The notes: generated by a model not told the origin, from the sequence alone. Counted from the stretch's first letter, positions 17,520 to 29,046 are shown. The stretch is DNA of 64,000 nt from Prostheceraeus crozeri (GCA_907163375.1 CAJQUW010006400.1:36399-100398), one strand, 5' to 3'. Translations and numbers: made by a program.

Positions 17520-19299
17520 CAGACGTGGAAAAAAGTTTATGATAATTTCACCAGAAAGCCGATTTTTCATGTAATCTTCTTATGGAAGCTTTTGAACTAG
17601 TTTATCATAGTTATACGTAATGAAGCATGTATGACATCATCTCTAGGTAGTCTCTGAGCATTTTTTAAAAAAATCGCTGATATCTGAAGTCGATTTCTGA
17701 TTTTTTAGGTAGGCCTATGAAATGCACAAAAATATCGATTTTTGAACATTTTCCCTGATTCAATAAATCTGCAGTAAATCTTATGATATAGGATAAATGC
17801 AGCAATTATTGCTTAAATTCAGCAAATAAAAACACTTGCAATGCCACAAATGCTCATTTATTATTTCCAGGGATGAACGTCAGTACTTTGTGGGATAACC
17901 TTTGTTTTCCAGAACTCTTTGGATTCTCCTGGGCATGGATTCGACAAGTCTCTCACATTCTTCGCGGGAAATTGCGATCCATGACAGTTTGATGTTGCGA
18001 ATGAGTTCGTGAATGTTGGAGTGCTTTTGAGCATTGACTTTCACTTTCATGCTTTGCCATAGATTCTCAATGGGGTTGAGGTCTGGGCTGTTACCGGGCC
18101 AGTCCAGAACCTCAATCCCCTTGTCCTCAAACCATTTCATTGTTCTCTTGGACGAATGGCACGGCGCGTTGTCCTGCTGAAAGACTCTTGTACTCGAAAT
18201 GTTCATGAAGGGAATGAGCTTTTCGTCCAGCACATCGATGTACTTCTCAGAATTCAATCGAACGCCTTTCGGAAGAACTGTAAGGCCACCCCTTCCATGA
18301 AAGCTGAAGCAGCCCCAAATCATTACGGATGGGGGGTGCTTCACCGTCTTGTCAGTGTACCTTTCATGAATTGAGTTTGAACCTGAAGGTCTTCTAACGT
18401 ACTGATGCTGCTGATGGAATTGCAAGAATGTCGATTCATCACTAAATGTCACTTTCTTCCACTGGTCGATGGTCCAGTTGACATGCGCTTTGCACCATTC
18501 CAAGCGCTTGACTCGAGCCTTGGCGGAGATAAAGGGTTTACGACGAGGGGTTCGTGCTGGTAGCTTGAACTTCTTGCATAATCGATTTCTTATTGTCTTT
18601 GTGGTGATACTATCGAGGACAGGTGACATAAGCCGTTGAATTTCCGTAGACGTAACAAATGGATCCGTTTTTGCAATTCGATGAATGCGATTGTCAGTTC
18701 TATCTGACGTCTTTGGAGGTCTTCCGGAGCGAGACTTGACATTGTGAGTTCCAGTTTCTCTGTACCGTTTCAAAATATTTGACACTGTATTTTGTGATAT
18801 TGAATACTCATATGCAATAGCAGCTTGTGTTTTGAACGTGTGCTTCCTAAGAGCAACGACAGCGGCTTTAACAGAAGGCGATACTTGCTTGCGCTTGCCC
18901 ATCTTTGCGAAGAGACTCTGAGAGATTGACTACATTGTATGAACTTGACAATGAAGTTGACTCGATGATTTTGATTGGATATCGATTAGGGAACATCAAA
19001 CCAGCACACTCGTGTCTATTCATAAAGCGTGAGAACAGCGATGCATCATTTCAGGTGAACGTCGAAATTCATCCACTTTTGTGCATAATAACCATAGTTT
19101 CTGAAGAATGTCTAAAACTGCTAAAATGCCAAAAAGGTATGTTTTTGTATGTTTTTGTATACTTTGTGGGCCTATATGTGTATTCTGTTAGGCCATGATG
19201 CGATTTGACTCGATTTAAGTCATTTCTGATAGCGAAAAGTCAGCAAACCTATAATTTTCTATGAATTCGGAATTTATCATAAACTTTTTTCCACGTCTG
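17520..19299. mobile_element. Tc1-like DNA transposon 1
   Basis: Inverted repeats of about 28 bases (CAGACGTGGAAAAAAGTTTA at both ends) are flanked by TA at 17,518-17,519 and 19,300-19,301. The 1.78-kb element carries one intact transposase gene on the minus strand. It interrupts the A2 protease gene. Intact ends and ORF suggest a young, possibly mobile copy. Confidence 0.95.
17880..18902 (-). CDS. Tc1-family DD34E transposase, intact
   Basis: The 340-aa protein has two N-terminal helix-turn-helix modules (about 1-110) and a GRPPKT AT-hook-like linker near 60. The DDE catalytic core shows FSDES, QQDNAPCH and PDLNPIENLW. There are 34 residues between the second Asp and the Glu, the Tc1 signature. 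Length is normal for the family and no stop or frameshift is seen. It cuts and rejoins its own element ends at TA targets. Confidence 0.96.
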   Translation of the reverse strand: MGKRKQVSPSVKAAVVALRKHTFKTQAAIAYEYSISQNTVSNILKRYRETGTHNVKSRSGRPPKTSDRTDNRIHRIAKTDPFVTSTEIQRLMSPVLDSITTKTIRNRLCKKFKLPARTPRRKPFISAKARVKRLEWCKAHVNWTIDQWKKVTFSDESTFLQFHQQHQYVRRPSGSNSIHERYTDKTVKHPPSVMIWGCFSFHGRGGLTVLPKGVRLNSEKYIDVLDEKLIPFMNISSTRVFQQDNAPCHSSKRTMKWFEDKGIEVLDWPGNSPDLNPIENLWQSMKVKVNAQKHSNIHELIRNIKLSWIAISREECERLVESMPRRIQRVLENKGYPTKY

Positions 19300-20096
19300 T
19301 ACTTTTCAAATTCAAAGACCGGAAACTACATATTGTGGACAATTATGTCTATATGCTTTGTATAAATTACAAAAAGGAGTACCATTTCTTGATATTATGT
19401 TAGAATTGAATAAGGGAATTTCATTCCCGAAACGTTAGTTCCAATGATAATGATTATTAAAAATCACTTATTTGTAATTCGTTTTCATAAAATCTGCCTC
19501 TGATTTCCTCATCATCTAAATCTCTAATTTCATAAGTAATCGGATAAGTTTGATTTATTTTACAAACTTCAAATATTTCTTTAGTCCAATAGCCAACAAA
19601 GCATTTTTCAAATTTATTCTTATACTTAAATATCCTTACCCTATCTCCAATTTAAAATTTCGGCTTACGTTTCTGTAAATTCGGATTACTCTCATACGAA
19701 TAATTATTTTCGAATATTTTCTTTCGTATTAAATCAGGATCGTCAGAAGCATTCTTCGGAGTTTCTTCAATACTTGAATGAACTTTATTATTGTAGTGAT
19801 CTACAATTCCTGGTAATATTTTTAACTATTTCTGATTACCTTGCTCAGTAAATTTCTTGAATATTTTATTTTTTAAAGTTCTATTAAGCCTCTCTATTAC
19901 TGCGGCTTTACCAGCATTTTCTGTAGAATAAACTAAATCAAATAGTGGCTTAACATTTCTATTGTAAAACTCAGACCATTTGTCAACAAACAATTTTTTT
20001 GGCTTTCTATTACTTTCTTTAAAGATTTCTTCTAACGCATATTTAACTGACAGACCACTTTTGTTTTTTAAAGGCTTTGCCCAAGCGCATCGTGTA

Positions 20097-21535
20097 TGTT
20101 ATGGGCAATGATTTCCGACCACTAGTGATACGGCCATTGATTTCCGACCACTATTATTTTCATTCTGACAACCTTATTTTATTTCTACAAACATACGTTA
20201 TATTAGTTATAATTGGTTGATTTACCTATCAGGCACCAGCCAACGACCATTGAGTATGTATAAATCGGTTGAATTCTCAGAATTACACGAATTCCAAGAA
20301 TTGTTTGCCAAAGTTAATTTGTGCGTCTCATTGTAATTATGCCTACAAGTCCTGCTGCTCGCGCTAATATCAAACTTTTATTTGATGATGGATGGAGTGA
20401 ACGTCAGATCGCAGTAAGATTAAATTTGTCAAAGACAACAGTCCATGATATTATCCAAGTTATCAAGCAGACTGGATCCACAGTTCCCAGAAAACAACCA
20501 GGCAAAACAAGAATCACCAGCCGTCAAACTCATAACATGATTCGCCGTGCTGCTGTGAGGAATTCATCTATATCCAGTTCTGAAATCAGAGCGCAATTAC
20601 CTGAAAATGTGGTAGTCAGCACTCGAACCATCAGACGGCGCCTCCTTATCGATGCAGGTCTTCGCTCTTACCGTCCAGCTGTAAAACCTCGGACTATCTC
20701 GAAAGAATATCAAAGATCGCCTTATCTTCTGCAGAACTCACAAAGACTGGACAGTTGACCAATGGCGGAGAGTACTCTTCAGCGACGAAACACAAATAAA
20801 GCAGTTTCAACCACACAGGGCCTTGGTTCGACGTCCTTCAAATCAGCGTTTCAATCCAAGGTTTACTGTACCAGCGGTGAAAAAATGCCCGTCAATCATG
20901 ATATGGGGTTCGATATCTGGATTTGGTCGCGGAGGTATTTACTTTGTACAGCAAGGGAAGACGGTCAATTCGGCTGAATATTTGAAAATCATTGCAGAAA
21001 AGGTGCCACTGTGGATGGAACTTCATAGTTGCGATGTGTTCCAACATGACGGTGCACCATGCCACCAGTCCCGTGCCGTAAAATCTTGGCTTCATTGTAA
21101 TAATATTGAAGTACTCAGCCCGTGGCCAGGATCGTCACCAGACTTAAACCCGATAGAAAATTGTTGGGAAAAGCTGAAGTTAGAAGTGTCGAAATCCAAT
21201 CCATCCTCACTGATAGAACTCAAAGGTGCTATTCTTCATGCCTGGACCCATGAAATAACTCCTGAGTAATGCCAATCTCTTGTAGATTCAATGCCACGTC
21301 GAATCAACGCTGTTCTGGCGGCTCATGGTACTACTACTAAATATTAATTGTTTTATGAAACATTGAGATTTTGCAATTTAATTGATCAAAGACATTTAAA
21401 TGTAAGTTCAATTGTTCCCATGTGTTAATTACACATGTTTTTGTTTATAACTTAAATACTACTTGTTAACTAATACTCTGAACTCGTTTTATCTTAGAAA
21501 TATATGGGTGGTCGGAAATCATTGGCCATAACTGT
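20097..21535. mobile_element. Tc1-like DNA transposon 2
   Basis: Ends share GTTATGGGCAATGATTTCCGAC (left) and GTTATGGCCAATGATTTCCG (right, reversed), flanked by TA at 20,095-20,096 and 21,536-21,537. A second copy of TTGATTTCCGACCACTA follows the left end. Comparison with the A1 integrase shows that the insertion point falls exactly at a TA in the coding sequence. The transposon is distinct from Tc1-like element 1. Confidence 0.92.
20339..21347 (+). pseudogene. Tc1-like transposase with one frameshift and one stop
   Basis: The N-terminal helix-turn-helix part starts at the ATG at 20,339. A frameshift near 20,700-20,730 moves the reading to the frame holding LFSDET, the QHDGAPCH Asp and PDLNPIENCW. 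A TAA at 21,267 precedes the usual C-terminal SMPRRI and KY end. The second Asp and the Glu are 35 residues apart, one more than in element 1. It is inactive as it stands. Confidence 0.9.
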
Positions 21536-22206
21536 AAATCTATAACGGTCAATGCGTACTTATAATCTTTTGCATTCGGCACATGAATAAGATCAGCACT
21601 CCAAATATCATCTTTATTAAATACTTTTACTTTCAATAGATATTTCGGCTTTCTATATTCCTTGTGAATTTCGAGGGCGTATGTTTCATTTGCTGACGGA
21701 TCAATACCCTGCCCGAATAATATTTTAGCTTGTAAAGCTTTCTTAACAAACATTCTATCAACTTTTTCTCTAAATGTAGGATTTTGAATACTATCTAATT
21801 CCTGAATTATTTCCTTATCTGCTTCATGTCGAGAACTTATGTCATGATTTCGATAAGCTAAATCGTGTCTATAACCTGCTGCATCAACTCTGTTTATTGG
21901 TTCTTCACCTGGTTATATATCTAATCAGTCTATATCAGTCTTATATCTAATCGAGTTCCTGGACCGGTATATGAATGACCAGGAAGATGTTTTCCTTTTG
22001 AATATTTACTCCAAATAAATCCAGGAAAGTTTTCTAATGTTTTTTTGTGTGTCACATCCAATATGCTGACAATTTGAGGTTTTATGTACTTTTAAGAGAT
22101 AATTCAATAAATCTAAATTAGAAATTTTTAATTTAATTAAATTTTCGGAATTTGTAGAATTTGTGGAATTCATTTTTAAAGACAAAATAAAATAAATGTT
22201 TTATCT

Positions 22207-22567
22207 AATCATACTAGGACTTAGATATACTATCAACTTTCTCTAACTCTCTATTATGACGTTTTTGTTCTTCTAATGCTGCCTTCTCTGATTTATTTTT
22301 ATTTACTGCTTGGACAATACGAGCTGTCCCACCTGCAACACTTCCTGCTGCTGCTGCTGCTATGCCACCTATTATTAGTGGAATTAATGGGAGAATTCCA
22401 CCATTCTTTTCTTCTTGTAATTTAATATTCTCTATCATTGGTTTACTTGTGTTATACTTCTTCTTGTCAATCGTAATAGATTTCGGAGTATTTTTGTCAA
22501 CAATGACGCCTAATTATAATTCAACACTTTTATTATTATTATTATTATTACTTTTTGCTTGCGACAT
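22207..22567 (-). pseudogene. Hydrophobic core-type protein of A2, internally deleted
   Basis: It matches the A1 gene at 8,765-9,238 from the start of the conserved MIENIKLQEEKNGG block through the Gly/Ala-rich hydrophobic segment and the EEQKRHNRELEK helix. About 150 bases are then missing, and the frame is shifted at the final YLSPSMIR-type end. The N-terminus has an Asn run from a TAT/ATT repeat. Confidence 0.8.
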
Positions 22568-22569
22568 TT

Positions 22570-22850
22570 GTAATAAAAAATTTTAAGTTAGGAAAAATTT
22601 TAATCTAAGATTTTTTAATCTATTGTATGTACTTATGAAAAAAATTTAATCTGAGAATTTTTTTAACCTATTGTAGTTATGAAGAAAATTTAATCTATTC
22701 TAATTACTAAAAAAAAATATCACTAATTACTAAAAAAAATTTATTACTAATTACTAAAAAAAGTTTTAATCTATTCTAGTTATGAAAAAATCTTATTACT
22801 AATTACTGAAAAAAAATTTAAGTTAAGAACAAATTTTAAGTTACTAATAA
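22570..22850. repeat. AT-rich tandem spacer between core and capsid genes
   Basis: Imperfect repeats of TTTAATCTATTCTAATTACTAAAAAAAA fill the gap. In A1 this gap holds GC-rich hairpins instead. No ORF is present. Confidence 0.6.
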
Positions 22851-22852
22851 AA

Positions 22853-24185
22853 TTAACCTATCCTAGCCATCTTTTCATTAAGAACTTCAATAGAATATTT
22901 TACATCTTCTAGCAATAAACCATAAGCCATCAATGAAGTTGTGGAATCATTCTTTTCAATATTAATTGTTACATCACAGCCAGTCTTGATAATATCTTCA
23001 GATTGTGCACTTAAATCGAAACAGAAAGCAGGATATAAATGTCTCCAATCTCCAGGAGTTAATTGTGCTTCAACTCCAAGTTCTATACAAAGATTTCGAT
23101 AAGCATCACATCCTTCCATAAATTGATTATTGGTATCATCGACTCTTAATGGATCAATTGGATATTGGGTTTGATTTAAAGCAACTTGTAAACTTCAAAT
23201 TGTATTAATATGAAAAAGATTGTTGTTCTCATCAAAACTTGGAGAATTATTTCTTTGAAAAGTTAGTAATAAATATCTTGGAGTATTTGATGTCCTTGTG
23301 AAATGCCAGTTAAATCTTTGTTCGGAAAAAGTTACTGACCTAGCAGTACGCTTTAGAAAATTTACTGGAATTGGTTTGTTAGTATTTAATCTTTTTGCAA
23401 TAGCTGTTTCAACCTCTAAACTAGGAGTAATATGTTTTATCCACCATTCAAGTCTATCAATTTTAAATATGCTTTTTTTCCAGTCTTACCATAAAAAAAT
23501 AATTCATTATTTGCTGTAGGATGAATTATTAATTTAAATTGTAATTGATATGATATTTTATCATAATCTAAATATCCGAATAATGGAGACAATGACCATG
23601 TTACTGTCTGTTTACTTTTCTTGTTAAATTCACGTCTTTCTTTATATGCAGTATTGTTTATTTTATTTAAATGATTTCCAATATTTTCTACATCTTTCGC
23701 AATTCCTGCTGCATCTGTTCAAGTGTGAGTTAAATCATCAACAATTATACCATCATTAGTATCAGGAAACCAACCTTCGATTTCATGCTTTTTATTATTT
23801 TCACCAATTGTTACAAATCTAAGCATTGTATCAATTACACCTGGAGAATCACTTATTGTTTCTATATTTTGAGTTGCAACATCTAAACGCATTTGTGTAA
23901 ATAATCTTGGAAAGAAATTATTCTCTAAAGCAATATTATCGGTATCTGGTAATGGTGTTGTAAAATTGGCATCACTAAATAAAGAATATTCACAGTGTAA
24001 AAATGAATCAGGTAGATATATATAACTTTGCTGATTATCAACTTCAAAGATTAAATCTCCTCCAGTATTTACTCTACTGGAAGATCCGGGATTCTTAGCA
24101 ATTCTTATATAGTCATTCTTTTTTTGATTGTAACTAACGAACGGAGGATCGTCTAATCTAAATTTATTTTCGATAAGAGAAGACA
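22853..24185 (-). pseudogene. Major capsid protein candidate of A2, broken
   Basis: Full-length homologue of the A1 capsid gene with the same start (MSS/TLIExKFRLDDPPF) and end (MARIG against MVRIG). A TGA interrupts it near 23,719, and further frameshifts lie between about 23,120 and 23,700. The FCFDLSAQSEDIIKTGCDVT block is unchanged from A1, so the two copies share recent ancestry or strong past constraint. Confidence 0.9.
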
Positions 24186-24264
24186 TTTTTATAAAAAATA
24201 ATTTGACTTTTGTTTTTCTCACACACAGAAAAAAATTTTCTTAGGTTTCCTTTGCGAATATATT

Positions 24265-24734
24265 TTAGAATTTTGCTAAACAATTACCTCTTATTTCTTC
24301 AATTGAACGAACCGTAGGTTCTATGGCTACGCCTGATTTCTTCTCATGTTTACTCTCTGACCCTGCAGCTATGTTAGCAATTTTGTTTTTTGTTTCCTCT
24401 GAAAGTTTTTTTAAATTTTTTAGTTCTTCAGAAGCATTCTTAGGTTTACGAATAGTTTCTAGTTGTTTTAATTCGTTTTGAGACTAAACAGCATTTGATA
24501 TTGCACTAGCTGTACTACCTATAGCAGCTGCTCCTTTTGCAGCAGATGTAATCAAATCTTTATTATTTTTAATCAAGTTAACGATACTTCCGATACCAGA
24601 AAAGATGCCATCTCCTTCTTTTTGAATAGTTTCTACATTGTTATAATGGTAAGCAGATTTCATAGATGGTTCATGTGCTATTTTTTTTTATTTGAAGCAA
24701 AATGTTTAAGATTGTGTTTATAAATTATGGGCAT
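24265..24734 (-). pseudogene. Small capsid-associated protein of A2, broken
   Basis: It matches the A1 gene at 6,727-7,245, including the Ala/Gly-rich middle and the NKIAN-type Lys-rich helix. A stop near 24,485 and frameshifts in the C-terminal third disable it. The start lies after an A-rich leader. Confidence 0.8.
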
Positions 24735-24793
24735 TTTTTAGGATTAAATTTGACTTGTGGGAAAAATATTTACGTTAAGATTTACGTTTATGA

Positions 24794-25661
24794 TTAAGAT
24801 TTACGTGTGTGAATGGACAACAACTCCGTGATAACTTTATGAATTTTCCGTTGCACGTTATCTATCGCGTCAAGCAGCGTGTGATGTATTTTAATTTCTT
24901 TTTCATTAACTTGCATTTTCTGCTGATTCATCTTCAACGCCGTTTTAAGAGCATTCAATTGAACTTAAGAGCATCTAACTGATTTTTAACAGCATCTACC
25001 TGTTCTTTATTTCCTTTAGATTTTTTTTTAATTCATTTTCTAAATTGATTTTAAAGTTTTCATTTTATCAACTTTTTGATTAAGTGAGTTTACTTCATTT
25101 ATTATTCTATTCATCTTTTTCATCTGTTGAGTAATTCTAAAACTCAATTCATCAAAACTTTTTTGGAATGTAGTTTGAAACTGCTTTGAATTTTTAAAAA
25201 TTGTTTTAGGAAGTTTTTCTAATTCATTTTCTAATTGTTTCTAATTTTATCTGATGTTAATTTTTAACTACTGCAGATTTTAAATTTATAGAAAGTAATA
25301 TTAAAATTTTTGATTGTTCTGAAATTTTTTTTAAAAGTTTTACTATATCTGCCTCTAGCTCTCTATCCTTTTTATCAAGCTTTTATAATTTTTCGTTTAG
25401 TGATTTGTCATTAAGTTTAAGCAACTGCAATTAATTGATCAGTGGAACCAAAAAAATCGTTCATATATATTTTTTTAAGTTATTGATTTGTGTATCAACA
25501 TATTGTTTATTTGTTAACTCTGTATCTTGTTGCGGAAGAATAGAAAGATGCAATGGACCAGATAAAACGTCTCCAGTTTTCATGATATAATTTTCTATTT
25601 CTATTTCTGATTCACGATTATTCGGGATATATGCACCTCCACCAACATTAGGGAACATCAT
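24794..25661 (-). pseudogene. Fibre-like coiled-coil protein of A2, broken
   Basis: The N-terminal 66 residues are open and keep the IMKTGDVLSGPLHLS and ELTNKQYVDTQ motifs of the fibre-like A1 protein. The following coiled-coil region is shattered by frameshifts and T-run changes. The last residues before the stop resemble the HKRKS end of A1. Confidence 0.85.
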
Positions 25662-25675
25662 TTTTTAACAATAAA

Positions 25676-25683
25676 ATATATAT

Positions 25684-25731
<48 letters not shown>

Positions 25732-25866
25732 GTGGAAATAAAAATTGTTTTCACATAAAAATAAAAAATAATTTTTTCTCACTTAAAAATAGAAAATAAT
25801 TTTTTTTCACATAAAAATAAAAAATAATTTTTTCTAATAATCAGCAATAAAAATAAAAAATAATTT
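25676..25866. repeat. TA microsatellite and AT-rich repeats in the divergent promoter region
   Basis: A (TA)n tract and four imperfect copies of AAAATAAAAAATAATTTTTT enlarge the space between the fibre-like and zinc-finger start codons. The A1 counterpart is 18 bases. Confidence 0.9.
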
Positions 25867-25886
25867 TTTTTCTGATAAAAATAAAA

Positions 25887-26295
25887 ATGGAAATAAATCG
25901 AATTTGTCAAGTTTGTAAGATGCGCTTTTTAAATCAAGCGTTATTATATTCTCATATGAAAAACACATCATGCGGGATACATATAACAAAACATATTCAA
26001 TCAAATCATAATAATATTCAACCTTATCAACCATTACAAAGATTGAAACATTTATTCATATCACCACAAGAACAAAATCTTTATACATCTAGAAAAAAAT
26101 ATGTTAATTGAGAAAAATAATAATCATTTAGTCCAGAATAATAATCATTTAGTCCAGAATAATAATCATTTAGGTTCAAATATGAATCCTTTGGGCCAAA
26201 ATAATTATGTAGATCAAAATAATATTGCTCTAAATCATCATGTAGATCAACATAATTATGTAAATAAAAATAATAGCGTATATCAAAAAAATTAA
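25887..26295 (+). pseudogene. Asn-rich C2H2 zinc-finger ORF, frameshifted
   Basis: An opening finger (CQVCKMRFLNQALLYSHMK) is followed by Asn/Gln/His-rich sequence and three NNNHLVQ-type repeats. One frameshift near 26,100 splits it into two frames. A1 has no equivalent between its fibre and zinc-finger genes. It may be an extra gene, or a former N-terminal extension of the following zinc-finger protein. Confidence 0.5.
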
Positions 26296-26316
26296 TTTAT
26301 AGAATCCAGGAAAACC

Positions 26317-26736
26317 ATGGAATGTAATACGAAAAAAATATGTTCTGGTTGTAGTAAAAATATAACGTCTAAAAATTTTGCACGTCATTTAAAATCATGT
26401 GAGCAACCAGAGGAGGTTAAAAAAGATAAAAAAGATAAAATGAAAGATCAGCTATGTCGTAGTTGCAATAAATATTTTACAAGTCAAGGAATTACTAATC
26501 ATTATAATTCTTGTATAAATCTTACAAGACAATGTACAAATTGTCAAATTATTAAGCAGAAGTCAGAGTTTTATGATAGTAAATATCAGTGTAAGAATTG
26601 TTTAAAAGAAAAAGTAAAGTGTAGAGGTTGTCCAAAAATTATATTGAAGAAAAGTTTTCCAAGACATGAAACACTTTGTCCTAATTTAAATCAAAATAAT
26701 AACTTATATATAGATTACAATTATTTTTTATTATAG
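26317..26736 (+). CDS. Multi-zinc-finger protein of A2
   Basis: This intact 139-aa homologue of 5,440-5,811 keeps the same four modules (CSGCSKN...CE, CRSCNKYFTSQGITNHYNSC, CTNC...CKNC, CRGC...HETLC). It is one of the few uninterrupted genes left in the composite element. The N-terminal region differs from A1. DNA or RNA binding is the likely activity. Confidence 0.8.
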   Translation: MECNTKKICSGCSKNITSKNFARHLKSCEQPEEVKKDKKDKMKDQLCRSCNKYFTSQGITNHYNSCINLTRQCTNCQIIKQKSEFYDSKYQCKNCLKEKVKCRGCPKIILKKSFPRHETLCPNLNQNNNLYIDYNYFLL

Positions 26737-26739
26737 ATT

Positions 26740-27005
26740 TATACTAAAATAATCTTATTTATACTAAAATAGTCTTATTTTCAATAGAAAATTATTTTTA
26801 GAAAGAAAAAAATAATTTTTAGTCAAAGTATTCTTAAGCATTCCGGAAGAGAGGAGAGGTTTGAAAAATACTTATTTTGAGTAAAGGAACAAAATTCCGG
26901 TTTATTTCCGATACATTCCAGAGGTCTTACAGAGGTAAAAGACACTCATAAGAGTGTACGTATGCTATTCCGGAATTAAAAAATCAATTTTTTATTTAAA
27001 AAAAT
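26740..27005. other. Intergenic region with paired ATTCCGGA motifs
   Basis: GCATTCCGGAAG near 26,840 and CTATTCCGGAATT near 26,970 bracket it, with ACACTCATAAGAGTGT as a small hairpin between. The position matches the long inverted repeat of A1 (5,245-5,430), so an analogous but diverged structure is plausible. No gene is seen. Confidence 0.4.
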
Positions 27006-27010
27006 ATAAA

Positions 27011-28546
27011 ATGAATAAAAGCGAAAATGTAGAAGAATTGTATTCTCCAATTATAAATAAAAGCGATAAAAGTAATAAAATTAATAAAAATAATAAAATT
27101 AATCTAAGTCGTCATAAATCACTTAATGCATTAAATGATATTATAAATAATTATATAAATAACACTGAGTTTCAAGATACAAGAACACCTCAAGATTCAA
27201 ATCTAATTAAAGATGAGGTAGCATATTTAAAACATTTTAATAAGATTGTAGATAATTCTAGATATAATCCCAGATATAATCCTATAGATAATAATAATAA
27301 TAATATATATAATAAAAAAGATGTAGAAGAACCAGCCAAAAAGTATTTTTCGCTAATTCTTCTTCTAATAAAAAAATAGTACAATCAGATCTCACACGTC
27401 TTTGGAATTTTTAAAATTTCATTGTTTAAAAGTATTGTTAGTATGTATTTTTATATTTATTATTTATCATGTCGTTATATTTATTGGTAATCAATGGGGT
27501 TACTTTCTAACAGAAGAACAAAAGAAGATAAATTTTTATAAAAGAGAAATGAAAAATTTTCAAGGATGGAAGACCGAGGATGAAGCAGCTGATGAAACAA
27601 AAAATATTCCACAAGGTAGAATGAATCAAGAAAATTTACATTTCATTGTTTACGGTAAAACTGGAGGTGGAAAGACTACATTTATTAAACAATATATAAA
27701 CGAACATTATAAAGATGAAACAAAAGTACATATTTTTTGTATGCATACTTCTGAATGGCCAACTTTTACAAACGTTCATAATGATAAACAATTAGATGAG
27801 TTACAAGATATGGAAAATTTTGCAGGTACACCTGAAAATAAATCTTTACTAATTTTAGATGATGTTGCAAGTTTTTCGAAACAAAAAGATATGTCAGAAA
27901 TATTTACAAACGGAAGACATCAAAATATACAAATAGTTGTATTAGCTCATAAAGCTTGTGATGTAACCAATACGATTAGAGAAAACATTCAAACATTTTT
28001 TACAACTACACAAAATAATGCAGCATTCTTTAATGATATTAATAAAAATTATAAAATAAATATGCATTTATCACATTATACACAACATAAATATGGAATA
28101 ATACGTATTGATACCATGATTAAACAAATGCAAGTCTATAAGTAAGATTTGAATATATTAGTCGATATTGAGCATGAAATCTATAATAACTCTCAAGATT
28201 TTGATATTAGAATATATGCAAACGCGAAACATTTATCAAATCAAGTTATAGAACAAATAATTATCTTTTTAGAATCTAAAGCCAAAGTACCGCTAAAAAT
28301 TATCCCTGAGACATTTTATTTTTATTTTGATCATTATTTAAATGCAAAATTTAATATACCAATACCTAATCGATTAAAAGATAATGAAACCTTAAATTCC
28401 TTAAAAACTAAAATAGCTGATGTTAGAAACGCCTTAAGAAAAGCAACACCAATAATATCTGATGCTAAATCTACATTAGCTGAAGCAAAAAAACATATAA
28501 TGATATAAAACCATTAATGAATGGTGTGAGTGCTATAATCAATTAA
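27011..28546 (+). pseudogene. Packaging ATPase of A2, three lesions
   Basis: Homologue of 3,997-5,211 with an N-terminal extension rich in Asn/Lys. A frameshift occurs near 27,370-27,400. The membrane segment (VLLVCIFIFIIYHVVIFIG), Walker A GKTGGGKT and Walker B LLILDD are all present. An in-frame TAA lies at about 28,144, and a frameshift near 28,490 affects the last residues. Confidence 0.88.
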
Positions 28547-28623
28547 TTATATTGTTTCAGATATATATGTTAAATAATTTTTTTCAGATATATATTTTAA
28601 ATAATTTTTGTCAGATATATTTT

Positions 28624-28929
28624 TTAAATAAAGGGAGGAAGATTTAATTTATGTAATTTTTTTAAATCATAAACTGTTAAATGTTCTTTATTAATTAACC
28701 ACCATAAATTATTATATGCCAAAAATACTCGGAAAGTTCTTAAACAAAGTGAAAAATCATTTGTCTTAGTATATTTTGCTATACAGTGTTTTATTTTATA
28801 ATCTTTAATAAATTGCATATATTTATGGTGATAATAAAATTTAACTTCTTGTTTTCGAGTAAGAGTATTTGTAAGATGACGATAATTCTTTAAAACTGGT
28901 ACATGTTCTATTTTATACTCGTCTAACAT
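28624..28929 (-). CDS. Conserved 101-aa Polinton protein, inverted relative to A1
   Basis: The ORF is intact and strongly similar to 3,676-3,975 (YKIEHVPVLKxYRH; FRVFLAYNNLWWL). In A1 it shares the strand of the ATPase and polymerase. Here both neighbours read right and this gene reads left, so a local inversion happened in one lineage. Survival as an open frame among broken neighbours suggests it is short enough to escape lesions or was conserved longer. Confidence 0.8.
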   Translation of the reverse strand: MLDEYKIEHVPVLKNYRHLTNTLTRKQEVKFYYHHKYMQFIKDYKIKHCIAKYTKTNDFSLCLRTFRVFLAYNNLWWLINKEHLTVYDLKKLHKLNLPPFI

Positions 28930-29046
28930 TTTTTTATTTATTTTTTTTAAAAAAATCTGAAATCTAAAAAAATTATCTAAAAAAATATAAAAAAAAATAA
29001 TTGAAAAAATTATTAAAACACAATTTTTTTCTTAAAAAAATAAAAA

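Larger units (their letters stand above)
17182..19438 (+). pseudogene. Adenain-like protease of A2, split by a Tc1 insertion
   Basis: The first part (17,182-17,519) is highly similar to the A1 protease, with a TTTNFDLKKIANQLGIKNFH block. The His-containing region is followed by a frame break after NWSAGEK. The second part (19,302-19,438) carries the cysteine-motif region (TYCGQLCLY) and the C-terminus. Between them lies a complete Tc1-like element at a TA dinucleotide. An additional in-frame stop precedes the insertion point. Orientation is opposite to A1 because the whole element is reversed. Confidence 0.88.
19457..22173 (-). pseudogene. Phospholipase A2-integrase fusion of A2, interrupted and decayed
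   Basis: The C-terminal integrase part (19,457-20,094) and the N-terminal part (21,538-22,173) are separated by a Tc1-like element at a TA site. Homology to the A1 fusion is clear throughout: GPGTRL and HDLAY of the phospholipase, the basic KKALQAK stretch running straight into the integrase linker, the WSADLI Asp and the YSTENAGKAAVIE Glu region. The linker is shorter than in A1. Several stops occur, and a small duplication lies near 21,920. No functional product is expected. Confidence 0.9.
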
